A stretch of 64,000 bases of DNA from positions 248,001-312,000 of the forward strand of contig NZ_BJFL01000003.1 in NCBI RefSeq assembly GCF_005405885.1. The letters are read 5' to 3'. A model generated the notes under the pieces. That model was not told the DNA's origin and did no database searches. It worked only from the letters and a program-made list of their open reading frames with translations. Positions within the stretch are counted from its first letter, which is position 1. Each line of letters opens with the position of its first letter. This document shows, in pieces, positions 28,430 through 37,485 of this stretch. The stretch is from Gandjariella thermophila. GTDB taxonomy: Bacteria; Actinomycetota; Actinomycetes; Mycobacteriales; Pseudonocardiaceae. The translations under genes and the position numbers were made by a program.

Positions 28430-29542
28430 TCAGCAGGGTACGCGCAGCGCGGTGAGCATCCCGTCCACCGCCGCCGGCCAGGGGAACTGTTCCGCCCTGG
28501 CGCGGGCCGCGGCCCTGCGGTCCGGCTCGGGGCCGGCCATGATCTGGGTCACCGCGTCGGCGAACGCGGGCGCGTGGTCGGGCACGGCCGCGCCGTAGCC
28601 GGGGCCGACGATCTCGCGCAGCGCCGACGACGCGGACACCACCACCGGCGTGCCCGAGGCCAGCGCCTCCAGCGCGGCCAGCCCGAACGTCTCGTGCGGC
28701 CCCGGCGCCAGCGACACGTCCGCCGAGGCGAGCAGGGTGGCCACGTCGGAGCGGGAGTTGACGAAGCCCAGGAAGGTGACCGGCAGGCCGCGGGCCCGGC
28801 GTTCCAGCATCTCCCGGCTGGGCCCGTCACCGGCCACCACCAGCCGCACCCGCTCGCCAGAGTCACGCAGCGCCGCCGCGGTGTCCACGCTGCGCTCCAC
28901 GTGCTTCTCCGGAGACAGCCGGCCGCAGTGCACCAGCAGCGTGCTCGCGCCGCCGGCCAGGTCGGAGCGGAGCCCGGGATCGCGCCGGACCGGGGTGAAC
29001 GTCTCCAGGTCGACGCCGAGCGGCACCCGCCGGACGTTCGGCGCGGAGACCCGGGCGAACTCCTCGCGGGCGAACTCGGTGGTGCACACCACGGTGTCGT
29101 AGCTGGCCGCCATCCGCGCGTTGGCCCAGTCGGCGACCCGGCGGGCGGCCGGGCCGGGCATGAGGAACTGCTCCAGCAGCCGGTCCAGCCGCTCGTGCGA
29201 GATCACCACGCTGTTCACCCCGTGCCGCGCCGCCCAGCGGCCCATGCCGCGCAGGGTGAGCCGGTCGGAGACCTCCAGCCGCTCCGGGCGCAGCCGTTCC
29301 AGCAGGGCCCGCACCCGCCACGGGTCGACCGCGCGGTAGCCGCCGGTCTTGGGGATGCGGGGCGCCGGCAGGGTGATCCGCCGCACCCCGGTGGGCAGCA
29401 TCTCGTCGGCCGGCGCCGATCCGGGCACCACCAGCACGACCTCATGGCCGCGCAGCACGTAGCCCGCGCCGAGGTGGTGCAGGGCGGTGCGCAGGCCGCC
29501 GGAGCGGGGTCCGTAGAAGTTCGCCAGCTGGATGATGCGCAT
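28430..29542 (-). CDS. GT4-family glycosyltransferase
   Basis: A 370-aa GT-B fold enzyme. The N-terminal half contains [20 protein letters not shown] (sugar-acceptor region) and the C-terminal half [39 protein letters not shown] and [20 protein letters not shown], with the E-x7-E donor motif. It probably transfers a nucleotide-activated hexose (GDP-mannose or UDP-glucose type) to a lipid or small acceptor at the membrane. It is adjacent to an MgtA-like enzyme, so a role in mannolipid/glycolipid synthesis is likely but not shown. ATG 29542; ATG 29545 would add one residue. Confidence 0.8.
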   Translation of the reverse strand: MRIIQLANFYGPRSGGLRTALHHLGAGYVLRGHEVVLVVPGSAPADEMLPTGVRRITLPAPRIPKTGGYRAVDPWRVRALLERLRPERLEVSDRLTLRGMGRWAARHGVNSVVISHERLDRLLEQFLMPGPAARRVADWANARMAASYDTVVCTTEFAREEFARVSAPNVRRVPLGVDLETFTPVRRDPGLRSDLAGGASTLLVHCGRLSPEKHVERSVDTAAALRDSGERVRLVVAGDGPSREMLERRARGLPVTFLGFVNSRSDVATLLASADVSLAPGPHETFGLAALEALASGTPVVVSASSALREIVGPGYGAAVPDHAPAFADAVTQIMAGPEPDRRAAARARAEQFPWPAAVDGMLTALRVPC

Positions 29543-29547
29543 CCCAC

Positions 29548-30672
29548 TCAGGCGGCGCGCCGCCGGGTTTCGCCCACCACCGCAGCGTAATGGCCGAGCA
29601 GCTCGTCACACAGCGCCGGCCAGCTCCGGCCGAGCACCGACTTCCGGGCCGCCGTGCCGAACGCGGTACGCAGGTCGTCGTCGCCCAGCGCGCCCACCGC
29701 GGCGCGCAGCCCGGTGCCGAACGCCTCGTCGTCGTGCGCGGGCAAGAGGTAGCCGGTGCGGCCGGGACGGACCAGGTCGCGCGGGCCGCCGGCGTCCGGG
29801 GCGATCACCGGCACGCCGCTGGCCATCGCCTCCTGCACGGCCTGGCAGAAGGTCTCGTGCGGGCCGGTGTGCACGAACACGTCCAGGCTGGCGTACGCGG
29901 CGGCCAGCGGCTCGCCGGTGCGGAAGCCGAGGAACGCCGCGCCGGGCAGCCGCTCGCGCAGCGCTGGCAGGTCGGGGCCGTCGCCGACGACGACCACCCG
30001 GACGCCGGGCATGCCCTGCAGGGCAGCGAGCCGGGTGACCTGCTTCTCCGGGGCCAGCCGGCCGACGTAGCCGACCAGCAGCTCGCCGTTCGGGGCCAGC
30101 TCGGCGCGCAGCCGGTCGTCCCGCCGGGAGGGTCGGAACAGGTTCGTATCGACGCCGCGCGCCCAGCGGAACACCCGGGGCACGCCGTGCTCGCGCAGCG
30201 CGTCCACCGCCCAGCCGGACGGGGCCAGGGTGCGGCTGGCCAGGGTGTGCAGCCGCCGGGTCCACCGCCACGCCGCCCGCGCGGTCAGGCCGAGCCCGTA
30301 ACTGCCGGCGAACCCGGCCACGTCGGTCTGGTAGACGGCGACGGTCGGCACGCCGAGCCGGCGCGCCGCGGACAGCCCGCGCGCGCCCAGCACGAACGGC
30401 GAGGCCAGGTGCACCACGTCCGGGGCGAACCCGGCGAGCGCGGTCAGCACCTTCCTGGTCGGCACGCCGATGGGCAGCGAGGACACCACCGGCAGGTCCA
30501 CCGCGGGGACCCGGACCACCGGGGTGTCCTCGTGGTGGTCCGGCCCGTTGCCGGGCGCGACGACCAGCGCCGGCAGGCCGTGTCGCCGCAGGTGCTCCAG
30601 CACCCGCAGGACCGAGTTGGTCACCCCGTTCACCTGCGGAAGGAAGCTCTCGGTGACGATCGCGACGCGCAC
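29548..30672 (-). CDS. mgtA: MgtA-like GDP-mannose-dependent alpha-mannosyltransferase
   Basis: A 374-aa GT4 enzyme. [20 protein letters not shown] is the characteristic N-terminus of actinobacterial MgtA/PimB-type mannosyltransferases. [37 protein letters not shown] and [16 protein letters not shown] follow, then the donor motif [20 protein letters not shown]. Rv0557 MgtA, which makes mannosylated glucuronosyl-diacylglycerol, is next to menG in M. tuberculosis just as here. The symbol is assigned on that synteny plus sequence; acceptor not proven. Confidence 0.8.
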   Translation of the reverse strand: MRVAIVTESFLPQVNGVTNSVLRVLEHLRRHGLPALVVAPGNGPDHHEDTPVVRVPAVDLPVVSSLPIGVPTRKVLTALAGFAPDVVHLASPFVLGARGLSAARRLGVPTVAVYQTDVAGFAGSYGLGLTARAAWRWTRRLHTLASRTLAPSGWAVDALREHGVPRVFRWARGVDTNLFRPSRRDDRLRAELAPNGELLVGYVGRLAPEKQVTRLAALQGMPGVRVVVVGDGPDLPALRERLPGAAFLGFRTGEPLAAAYASLDVFVHTGPHETFCQAVQEAMASGVPVIAPDAGGPRDLVRPGRTGYLLPAHDDEAFGTGLRAAVGALGDDDLRTAFGTAARKSVLGRSWPALCDELLGHYAAVVGETRRRAA

Positions 30673-30861
30673 CCGGACACATTCGCGTGTTTCGGCGGCC
30701 GGCGAGTGAACGATGGTGTAACACCCTGGCGAACTGTGGCGGAAATCCTCATCGTTGGCCTTCCGCCCGCCGGGTCCGACCTCCAGACTTGGCCTGGCGA
30801 TCTATCTCCTGTCACCTCTGTGTCGCACCACGGTCACCCGGCGCGATCACGCTAGACCGGC

Positions 30862-31692
30862 GTGACCCTCTTGTCCTCACGCCCGGCGCATCCCGTCGAT
30901 CCCGGCCTGCTCTCCCGCGCCCTCGAGGTGGCGGGGCGGCTCGCGAACGACGCATCGGACGTCATCACCGCGACAGCGGGCCGAGGTGCGCGGCCGGAGG
31001 CCAAGGAGTCGCCGTTCGACTGGGTGACCGACACCGACCGGACGCTGGAGCGGCACACCCGCCGGGTGCTGGCCGCCGAGTTCCCGGGCATCCCGGTGAT
31101 CGGCGAGGAGTTCGGCAGCGACGCCAGCGCCGAGGGGGCGAAGTACCGCTGGGTGGTCGACCCGGTGGACGGCACCGCCAACTACGTGGCCGGGGTGCCG
31201 TGGTGCGCCTACAGCCTCGCCCTGGTGGACGGTTCGGGCCCGGTGGTGGGCGTGGTGGCCGACCCGTACCGGGCGCAGATCTACGCGGCGGCGCGGGGCC
31301 GGGGCATGCGGGCCAACGGCATGCCCGTGCGGCTGGCCGACCGGACGTCCACGGCGGGCGCGATCGTATGCACCGAACTGGCCCGCAACGGCCCGTGGCC
31401 GGGGATGACCGGGTTCGTGGCGCACGCCGCCGAGGCGCACGCCGGGGTGCGGGTGCTCGGCTCGGCGGCACTGGCCGTGGCGCAGGTGGCGCTCGGCCAC
31501 GCGGCGGCCGCCGTGCTGCACAGCTACCACGAGTGGGATGTGGCCGGAGCGATCGCGCTGGCCCTGGAGGCCGGGGCGCACGTGCTGGACCGGCACGGCG
31601 AGGACACCCCGCTGCCGGTGGACGGCCTGCTGGTCGCCGCTCCGGGCGTGGCCGACGAGGTGCTGTCCTGGTGGCAGAAGGCCGCCGAGTGA
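30862..31692 (+). CDS. Inositol monophosphatase family protein
   Basis: A 276-aa Mg-dependent phosphatase. Metal-site motifs are IPVIGEEFG (residues about 73-81), WVVDPVDGTANYVAGVPWCA (about 98-117) and HSYHEWDVAGAIALALEAGA (about 215-234). Typical substrates are inositol-1-phosphate, histidinol-phosphate or fructose-1,6-bisphosphate; sequence alone does not decide. Neighbouring mannosyltransferases would fit a phosphatidylinositol-mannoside link (inference). GTG 30862; it is divergent from mgtA with 189 bp between the starts that must contain both promoters. Confidence 0.87.
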   Translation: MTLLSSRPAHPVDPGLLSRALEVAGRLANDASDVITATAGRGARPEAKESPFDWVTDTDRTLERHTRRVLAAEFPGIPVIGEEFGSDASAEGAKYRWVVDPVDGTANYVAGVPWCAYSLALVDGSGPVVGVVADPYRAQIYAAARGRGMRANGMPVRLADRTSTAGAIVCTELARNGPWPGMTGFVAHAAEAHAGVRVLGSAALAVAQVALGHAAAAVLHSYHEWDVAGAIALALEAGAHVLDRHGEDTPLPVDGLLVAAPGVADEVLSWWQKAAE

Positions 31693-31731
31693 ACCAGGCA
31701 TCGCCATCCACGCCTGCCGCGGCCCGGCTTG

Positions 31732-32811
31732 TCAGGCGTCGTAGTCGACGGTGACGTGCTCGGTGACCGGCAAGGACTGACAGGTGAGCACGAAACCGGC
31801 GTCCAGTTCGTGCTGCTCCAGCGCGTAGTTGCGGCGCATGCGCACCTCGCCGTCGACCAGCCGGGCGCGGCAGGTGCCGCACACCCCGCCCTTGCAGGCG
31901 AACGGCAGGTCGGCGCGGACCCGCTGAGCCCCGTCCAGGATCGGGGTGTCCGCGGGTAGCGGCACGGTGGTGCGCCGGCCGTCCAGCAGCACCGTGACCT
32001 CGGCGACCGCCCGCTCGGCGTGTTCCACCCGGCGCGGCGGTGGCGGCGGAGCGTCCACATAGAACAGTTCGCGGTGTACCCGGTCGGCCGGCACGCCGCG
32101 CTCGGCGAGCACCGCCTGCGCGTCGGTGACCATGCCGTACGGCCCACACAGCCACCAGTGGTCCACGTCGCCGGTGGGAATCACCGTCTCGGCGAGCCGG
32201 CGCAGCCGGTCGGCGTCGAGCCGGCCGGAGAACAGCTCCACGTCCCGTGGTTCCCGGGACAGCACGTGCACCAGCTGCAGGCGGGACGGGTAGCGATCCT
32301 TCAGGTCGGCCAGCTCGTCGGCGAACATCACGGTGTCCGAGCGGCGGTTGCCGTAGACCAGGGTGACCCTGGTGTCCGGGTGCGCCGGCAGCACACTGGC
32401 CACAATGGACAGTACCGGGGTGATCCCGGACCCGGCGGCCAGGAAGGCGTGGTGCGCCGGGCCGTCCGGCGGGGTGAACGAACCCTGCGGCGGCAGCACG
32501 TCGAGCACGTCGCCGGGCCTGGCGCGGTCGACCAGGTGAGCGGAGAACAGGCCGCCGTCGATCCGCCGTACCCCGATGCGGGGCGCGGCGCCGGCCGGGG
32601 CGCAGATCGAGTAGTTGCGGCGCTCCTCCCGGCCGGCCACGGTGCGGCGCACCGTGAGGTACTGGCCGGGGCGGAAGGCGAAGTCGCCGGCCAGCTCGGG
32701 CGGCACGTCGAAGGTGACCGCCACGGCATCCGCGCACAGCCGGTCCACCCGGGTGATGGCCAGCGGATGGAAGGTGGGCCGGCGGGTCGCGGTGCGCACC
32801 GGTGACGCCAC
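31732..32811 (-). CDS. paaE: Phenylacetyl-CoA epoxidase reductase subunit
   Basis: A 359-aa reductase. The N-terminal FAD-binding domain contains FRPGQYLTVRR and RRNYSICAPAG, the NAD-binding domain AAGSGITPVLSIVASVL and YGNRRSDTVMF, and the C-terminal plant-type 2Fe-2S ferredoxin ACKGGVCGTCRARL with the last Cys in FVLTCQSLP. It feeds NADPH electrons to the PaaAC diiron oxygenase. GTG 32811 begins 3 bp after the paaD stop. Last gene of paaABCDE. Confidence 0.93.
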   Translation of the reverse strand: MASPVRTATRRPTFHPLAITRVDRLCADAVAVTFDVPPELAGDFAFRPGQYLTVRRTVAGREERRNYSICAPAGAAPRIGVRRIDGGLFSAHLVDRARPGDVLDVLPPQGSFTPPDGPAHHAFLAAGSGITPVLSIVASVLPAHPDTRVTLVYGNRRSDTVMFADELADLKDRYPSRLQLVHVLSREPRDVELFSGRLDADRLRRLAETVIPTGDVDHWWLCGPYGMVTDAQAVLAERGVPADRVHRELFYVDAPPPPPRRVEHAERAVAEVTVLLDGRRTTVPLPADTPILDGAQRVRADLPFACKGGVCGTCRARLVDGEVRMRRNYALEQHELDAGFVLTCQSLPVTEHVTVDYDA

Positions 32812-32813
32812 GG

Positions 32814-33320
32814 CTAGATCTCCTTGACGTGCTCGAACGGCTCGGCGCAGGCCGTGCAGCGGCGCAGCGCCCTGCACGCTGTGGCGCCGAAGTGGGACAG
32901 CTCGACGGTGTCTGGCGAGCCGCAGCGCGGGCAGCGCACGGTGCGCGCCGGGGGGTCGAGCCGGAGTGGCACCGGGCCGGCGGGCCGCGGGCCGAGCCGG
33001 TCCGGCGGTGCGATGCCGGCCTCGGCGAGCTTGCGCCGCCCGGCGTCGCTGATCCAGTCGGTGGTCCAGGCAGGGTGCAGCGCGGTGCGCACCTCCACCT
33101 CGGGGAAGCCGGCCTCGCGCAGCCGGGCGCGCAGGTCGTCCCGGATGGCGTCCAGCGCGGGGCAGCCGGAGTAGGTGGGCGTCACGGTGACCACCGCCCG
33201 GTGGCCGGTGACCCGCACGTCGCGCAGCACGCCGAGGTCGGCGAGGGTGAGCACGGGCAGCTCCGGGTCGGGCACGCCCTCGGCGACCCGCCGGGCCAGC
33301 TCCACGCCGGGCATCCTCAC
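32814..33320 (-). CDS. paaD: Phenylacetyl-CoA epoxidase maturation subunit (MIP18-like)
   Basis: A 168-aa protein with an N-terminal DUF59/MIP18 domain (PELPVLTLADLGVLRDVRVT, PTYSGCPALDAIRDDLR) and a C-terminal zinc-binding segment (VRCPRCGSPDTVELSHFGAT then ACRALRRCTACAEPF) that has four Cys pairs. It is needed for cofactor assembly of the epoxidase. GTG 33320 overlaps the paaC stop as GTGA; ATG 33314 is an alternative. Confidence 0.92.
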   Translation of the reverse strand: MRMPGVELARRVAEGVPDPELPVLTLADLGVLRDVRVTGHRAVVTVTPTYSGCPALDAIRDDLRARLREAGFPEVEVRTALHPAWTTDWISDAGRRKLAEAGIAPPDRLGPRPAGPVPLRLDPPARTVRCPRCGSPDTVELSHFGATACRALRRCTACAEPFEHVKEI

Positions 33321-34246
33321 CACACCGCCTCGGGCTGGCTGCGGGCCAGGTACTGCATCTCGGCGAGCAGGTAGCCCATGGCCTCGGTGTGCACGCCGTC
33401 CCGGCCGGCGCGGCCGCCCACCGGGGCCAGCGGCCGCACCTCGGGGCGGTCCAGCCCGGCCCGCGCGAGGACCTGGTCCAGCACCTCGTCCACTTCGGAC
33501 TCCAGCGCCGACGGGTCCGCGGCGACGCCGGTCTCGGCCAGCCGCAGCTCCACCGGATGCGCGATGAACAGCTCGTCCAGCAGCGGCCACACCGTGGCCA
33601 GCCCGGCGACCATGCGTCGGTGCGACTCCTCGGTGCCGTCGCCGAGCCGCAGTGTCCACTGCGCGGCGTGGTCGCGGTGGTAGGCCAGTTCCTTGACGCC
33701 CTTTGCGGCCACCGCGGCCAGCACCGGGTCGGTCGAGGAGGTCAGTCGGGACAGCAGCGCCAGCCGCCAGGAGGAGAACACCAGCAGCCGGGCGATGGTG
33801 GCGGCGAAGTCCCCGCCGGGCCCGGGGCCGCAGTCGATCTCCACCAGCCGCACGTTGCGGAAGGCGTGCTCGTCCCGGAAATAGGCCAGCGCGTCCTCGT
33901 CCGGCACGTGGCGGGGCACCCCGGCCGGCCGGCCCGCCGGGTACACCTCGCCCGCCCTGGTGTAAAGCGGTCGGGCCTGGCCGAGCAGGTCGAGCCCGAT
34001 GTTGGCCAGCGCGACGTCCTCCTCCAGTTCGGGCGCGCGCGAGCACCACTCGGCCAGCCGCTGGGCCAGCACCAGCGCGTCGTCGCCGAGCATCAGGCAG
34101 TACGCGAAGAGGTCGGCCGGGTCGGCGCCGGCGGGCAGCGCGTGGGCGACCCCGGCCATGGTGTCGGCGAAGCCCGTGCCGTACGCCCAGCGAGTCTCCT
34201 CGCCGTGCTCCTCGGTCAGCGACTCGTACGCGTTGTCGAACGCCAT
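33317..34246 (-). CDS. paaC: Phenylacetyl-CoA epoxidase structural subunit
   Basis: A 309-aa ferritin-like partner of PaaA. MAFDNAYESLTEEHGEETRW is a typical start; LGDDALVLAQRLAEWCSRAP, NIGLDLLGQARPLYTRAGEV and KELAYHRDHAAQWTLRLGDG follow. PaaC stabilises and positions the catalytic subunit but lacks a functional diiron site in known complexes. ATG 34246; a GTG at 34258 would overlap the paaB stop and add four residues. Confidence 0.92.
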   Translation of the reverse strand: MAFDNAYESLTEEHGEETRWAYGTGFADTMAGVAHALPAGADPADLFAYCLMLGDDALVLAQRLAEWCSRAPELEEDVALANIGLDLLGQARPLYTRAGEVYPAGRPAGVPRHVPDEDALAYFRDEHAFRNVRLVEIDCGPGPGGDFAATIARLLVFSSWRLALLSRLTSSTDPVLAAVAAKGVKELAYHRDHAAQWTLRLGDGTEESHRRMVAGLATVWPLLDELFIAHPVELRLAETGVAADPSALESEVDEVLDQVLARAGLDRPEVRPLAPVGGRAGRDGVHTEAMGYLLAEMQYLARSQPEAVW

Positions 34247-34254
34247 GGCAGGTC

Positions 34255-34533
34255 TCACAGGTGCGGTACGTCGTCGGGGATGACGTAGAAGGTGGGGTGC
34301 CGGTACACCTTGTCCCCGCTGGGCGCGAAGAACGGGTCCTTCTCGTCCGGGCTGGACGCGGTGATGGCGCCGGCGGGCACCACCCAGATGCTCACGCCCT
34401 CGTTGCGCCGGGTGTAGACGTCCCGGGCGTGGCGCAGTGCCAGTTCGGCGTCCGGCGCGTGCAGCGAGCCCACGTGCACGTGGTTCAGCCCGCGCTTGCC
34501 GCGCACGAACACCTCCCACAGCGGCCAGCTCAT
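34255..34533 (-). CDS. paaB: Phenylacetyl-CoA epoxidase subunit B
   Basis: A 92-aa small subunit. [20 protein letters not shown] and [20 protein letters not shown] followed by [13 protein letters not shown] are the family pattern. PaaB organises the PaaAC heterodimers. ATG 34533 overlaps the paaA stop as ATGA. Confidence 0.95.
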   Translation of the reverse strand: MSWPLWEVFVRGKRGLNHVHVGSLHAPDAELALRHARDVYTRRNEGVSIWVVPAGAITASSPDEKDPFFAPSGDKVYRHPTFYVIPDDVPHL

Positions 34534-35489
34534 GCCGCCCCCTTCCGCTCGGCGGACCGCCTGGCGGCGTAGGCGGCGGCTGCCTCGCGCACCCAGGCGC
34601 CGTCCTCGTGGGCCTTGCGGCGGTGCGCCAGCCGCTGCGCGTTGCACGGGCCGTCGCCGGAGACCACCCGCTTGAACTCGGCCCAGTCAGGCGTGCCGAA
34701 GTCGTAGTGGCCGCGTTCGGGGTTCCAGCGCAGCTCGGGATCGGGCAGGGTGACGCCGAGCCGCTCGGCCTGCGGCACGGTCATGTCCACGAACTTCTGC
34801 CGCAGCTCGTCGTTGGTGTGCCGCTTGATCCGCCAGGCCATGGACTGCCGGGTGTTCGGCGAGTCGCCGTCCGGCGGTCCGAACATCATCAGCGACGGCC
34901 ACCACCAGCGGTTGGTCGCGTCCTGCACCATCCGCCGCTGCTCCTCGGTGCCGCGCATCATGGTCATCAGCAGCTCGTAGCCCTGCCGCTGGTGGAACGA
35001 CTCCTCCTTGCAGATGCGGATCATCGCGCGCGCGTACGGGCCGTACGAGGTACGGCACAGCGGCACCTGGTTACAGATCGCCGCACCGTCCACCAACCAA
35101 CCGATGACACCCACGTCGGCGAAGGTCAGCGTGGGGTAGTTGAAGATCGACGAGTACTTCTGCCGGCCCTCGATCAGGTTCCGGGTGAGTTCCTCGCGGT
35201 CGGCGCCGAGGGTCTCGGTGGCCGAGTACAGGTACAGCCCGTGCCCTGCCTCGTCCTGCACCTTGGCCAGCAGGATCGCCTTGCGGCGGAGCGAGGGGGC
35301 CCGGGTGATCCAGTTGCCCTCCGGCTGCATGCCGATGATCTCGGAGTGCGCGTGCTGGGCGATCTGCCGGATCAGCGTGCGGCGGTAGCCGTCCGGCATC
35401 CAGTCCCGCGGCTCGATCCGCGCCTCCGCGGCGACCGTCCGCTCGAACTGCCGCTCCAGCTCACCCTCGGGTGTGGTCCGCTCTGACAC
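34530..35489 (-). CDS. paaA: Phenylacetyl-CoA epoxidase catalytic subunit
   Basis: A 319-aa diiron subunit that epoxidises phenylacetyl-CoA, the first ring-opening step. Iron ligands are in [20 protein letters not shown] and [20 protein letters not shown]. Ends with a charged helix. GTG 35489 ([10 protein letters not shown]) has GGAGG eight bases upstream; GTG 35498 is too close to the ribosome site. It is first in the paaABCDE operon, with a long palindrome 20-60 bp upstream. Confidence 0.94.
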   Translation of the reverse strand: MSERTTPEGELERQFERTVAAEARIEPRDWMPDGYRRTLIRQIAQHAHSEIIGMQPEGNWITRAPSLRRKAILLAKVQDEAGHGLYLYSATETLGADREELTRNLIEGRQKYSSIFNYPTLTFADVGVIGWLVDGAAICNQVPLCRTSYGPYARAMIRICKEESFHQRQGYELLMTMMRGTEEQRRMVQDATNRWWWPSLMMFGPPDGDSPNTRQSMAWRIKRHTNDELRQKFVDMTVPQAERLGVTLPDPELRWNPERGHYDFGTPDWAEFKRVVSGDGPCNAQRLAHRRKAHEDGAWVREAAAAYAARRSAERKGAA

Positions 35490-35511
35490 ACCACCCACCT
35501 CCCGACGCAGA

Positions 35512-35550
35512 TGTTACACCTTCTCCTCGAATCCGAGGAGAAGTGTCACA
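35512..35550. promoter_or_regulatory. Long palindrome upstream of paaA, candidate operator
   Basis: Perfect 10-bp arms CTTCTCCTCG (35520-35529) and CGAGGAGAAG (35534-35543) surround four bases. They are flanked by TGTTACAC and TGTCACA, which extend the symmetry with one bulge and one mismatch. It lies 23 bp upstream of the paaA start and 10 bp from the DUF3592 stop, so it could be an operator for a TetR/GntR-type PaaR or a terminator for the upstream gene. No U-tract follows on the minus strand, and an AT-rich TGTAACAT at its paaA-proximal edge could be a -10, favouring the operator reading. Confidence 0.5.
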
Positions 35551-35559
35551 CCTGGCCGC

Positions 35560-36138
35560 TCACGAGGCGCGGGACGGGCGGCGCAGCCACCACAGCCCGG
35601 GCAGCACCACGGCCCACACCCCGAGCAGCGTCGACCCGGCGGGCAGGTAGGTGAGGTAGGCGCCACGGCCGGCGACCCGGACGAGGTCGGGGTTGTTCGT
35701 GTCGTACTCGACCCGGACGAGTTGGCCCTGCTCCAGGCCCTCCGGGTAGAGCACGCCGTCGGGCGGGATGCGCACCGCGCCGTCCGGGGTGTCGAAGCGC
35801 ACCACCGTGCGGTTGAACGCCACGGAGACCACCTCGGCGGTGGCCCGGCCGGTGCGCGCGTTGATCGACGCGTCCTCCAGCCAGGCGGAGACCACCAGCA
35901 GCACGCACAGCAGCGAGACCAGCGCGGCGAGGCCGATCAGCACGAGCGCGGCGATCCGCCGGGCGCGGCCCAACCCGTGCCAGCCGAACCGCGCGCGGCG
36001 CCCGCCGCCGGGCGTGCCGGCTGGGCCGTTGCCGTCCATCTCGGCGGCCGGCGCGGTGGCGACCCCCGTGGCGGCCTCGACGCCGGCCGGTCTCGGGTCC
36101 GCTGCTGCCGCGTTCGCCACGGCTGAGTTCTCCGCCAC
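35560..36138 (-). CDS. DUF3592-like membrane protein
   Basis: A 192-aa protein. After a 50-residue low-complexity leader it has one hydrophobic helix (RIAALVLIGLAALVSLLCVL then LVVSAWLED), an extracytoplasmic beta-rich segment (TAEVVSVAFNRTVVRFDTPD, LVRVEYDTNNPDLVRVAG) and a second helix at the end. That is the DUF3592 layout. Function unknown. GTG 36138 is divergent from menF with 63 bp between the starts. Confidence 0.75.
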   Translation of the reverse strand: MAENSAVANAAAADPRPAGVEAATGVATAPAAEMDGNGPAGTPGGGRRARFGWHGLGRARRIAALVLIGLAALVSLLCVLLVVSAWLEDASINARTGRATAEVVSVAFNRTVVRFDTPDGAVRIPPDGVLYPEGLEQGQLVRVEYDTNNPDLVRVAGRGAYLTYLPAGSTLLGVWAVVLPGLWWLRRPSRAS

Positions 36139-36201
36139 GTCGCCCGAGTCTAGAGCCGGGGCGGGAGCGCGGCCTGCGCCTTTGCGACATACCCTCAGCG
36201 G

Positions 36202-37470
36202 GTGACCTCACCTGCATCTTCGCGAAGTAGCCGCTGGCTGCGTGTGCGTACCCGCGAGGTCTCCTGCCCGGTCGAACTACTCGACCTGCTGCCGGGGCCG
36301 GATGACGCCCTGGCGTGGGTGAGCGGCGGCGAGGGCCTGGTCGGCTGGGGAGAGGCCGCCAGGGTCGAAGCCTCCGGACCCGACCGGTTCGCCGAACTCG
36401 ACCGCTGGTGGCGGAGATTCGCCAGCGAGTTCGACGTGCAGGACGACGTCAGACGCCCGGGCACCGGCCCGGTGGCGTTCACCAGCATCGCCTTCGCCGA
36501 CGAACCCGGCCGGTCGGTGCTGGTCGTGCCCAGGGTCGTGGTCGGCCAGCGGGACGGCGTGACATGGATCACCGAAATCGGCGGTCCGGGGGATGGCGCC
36601 GCCCAGGTCCCCATGCAGCGGGTGCGCCCGGTGCGGCGGCCCACCGTGGACCGCTACACCGCCGGCCAGCTCCCGGTGGTGGGGTACCGCGACGCCGTGC
36701 ACAAGGCAGTGCACCGGATGCGCACCGGCGAGCTGGACAAGGTGGTCCTCGCGCACGACCTGCTCGCCGTCACCGACGGCCCGGTGGACGCCCGGTTCCT
36801 GCTGCGCCGGCTGGCCGACCGGTACCCGAACTGCTGGGCGTACGCGGTGGACGGCCTGGTCGGCGCCACCCCGGAGCTGCTGCTCCGGCGCACCGGCCGG
36901 CGGGTGTCGTCCCGTGTGCTGGCCGGGACCACCTGGCCCCGCCCGGGCGTGGACGCCGACGAGCTGGCCGCCGGGCTGCTCGGCTCGGCCAAGGACCGCG
37001 AGGAGCACCGGTTCGCGGTGCGGTCGCTGGCCGCGACGCTGTCGCCGTACTGCGCCGAACTGCGGGTGCCGGAGGCGCCCACCGTGATGCGGCTGCCCAA
37101 CGTGTTGCACCTGGCCAGCGAGGTGCACGGGCGGCTGCTCGACGGCACCCCGTTACTGCGGCTGGCCGAGGCGGTGCACCCGACGGCGGCGGTCGGTGGT
37201 TTTCCGACCGCCGCCGCCGTGCGGTTGATCGCCGAACTGGAGCCGATGGACCGCGGCCGCTACACCGGTCCAGTCGGCTGGCTGGACGCCGAGGGCGGCG
37301 GTGAGCTGGGCATCGCCCTGCGCTGCGCCGAGCTGGGGGACGGCGCGGTGCGGCTGTTCGCCGGCTGCGGCATCGTCGCCGACTCCGATCCGGACAGCGA
37401 GGTGCGCGAGGCCGCGGCCAAGCTCGTCCCGATGCGCGAGGCGTTGGAGGACGGCACCACCCTCGGCTGA
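36202..37470 (+). CDS. menF: Isochorismate synthase
   Basis: A 422-aa chorismate-binding enzyme. GELDKVVLAHDLLAV (about residue 176), GATPELLLRR, AVHPTAAVGGFPTAAAVRLI (about 324) and ELEPMDRGRYTGPVGWLDAE (about 345) are the chorismate-family signatures with catalytic Lys/Glu positions. It converts chorismate to isochorismate, the first committed step toward menaquinone (or toward salicylate/siderophores). menD, menB, menE and menA lie within 7 kb, supporting the menaquinone role. GTG start; convergent with the M1 peptidase gene, stops 15 bp apart. Confidence 0.9.
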   Translation: MTSPASSRSSRWLRVRTREVSCPVELLDLLPGPDDALAWVSGGEGLVGWGEAARVEASGPDRFAELDRWWRRFASEFDVQDDVRRPGTGPVAFTSIAFADEPGRSVLVVPRVVVGQRDGVTWITEIGGPGDGAAQVPMQRVRPVRRPTVDRYTAGQLPVVGYRDAVHKAVHRMRTGELDKVVLAHDLLAVTDGPVDARFLLRRLADRYPNCWAYAVDGLVGATPELLLRRTGRRVSSRVLAGTTWPRPGVDADELAAGLLGSAKDREEHRFAVRSLAATLSPYCAELRVPEAPTVMRLPNVLHLASEVHGRLLDGTPLLRLAEAVHPTAAVGGFPTAAAVRLIAELEPMDRGRYTGPVGWLDAEGGGELGIALRCAELGDGAVRLFAGCGIVADSDPDSEVREAAAKLVPMREALEDGTTLG

Positions 37471-37485
37471 CCCGGCGGGCGCCGG

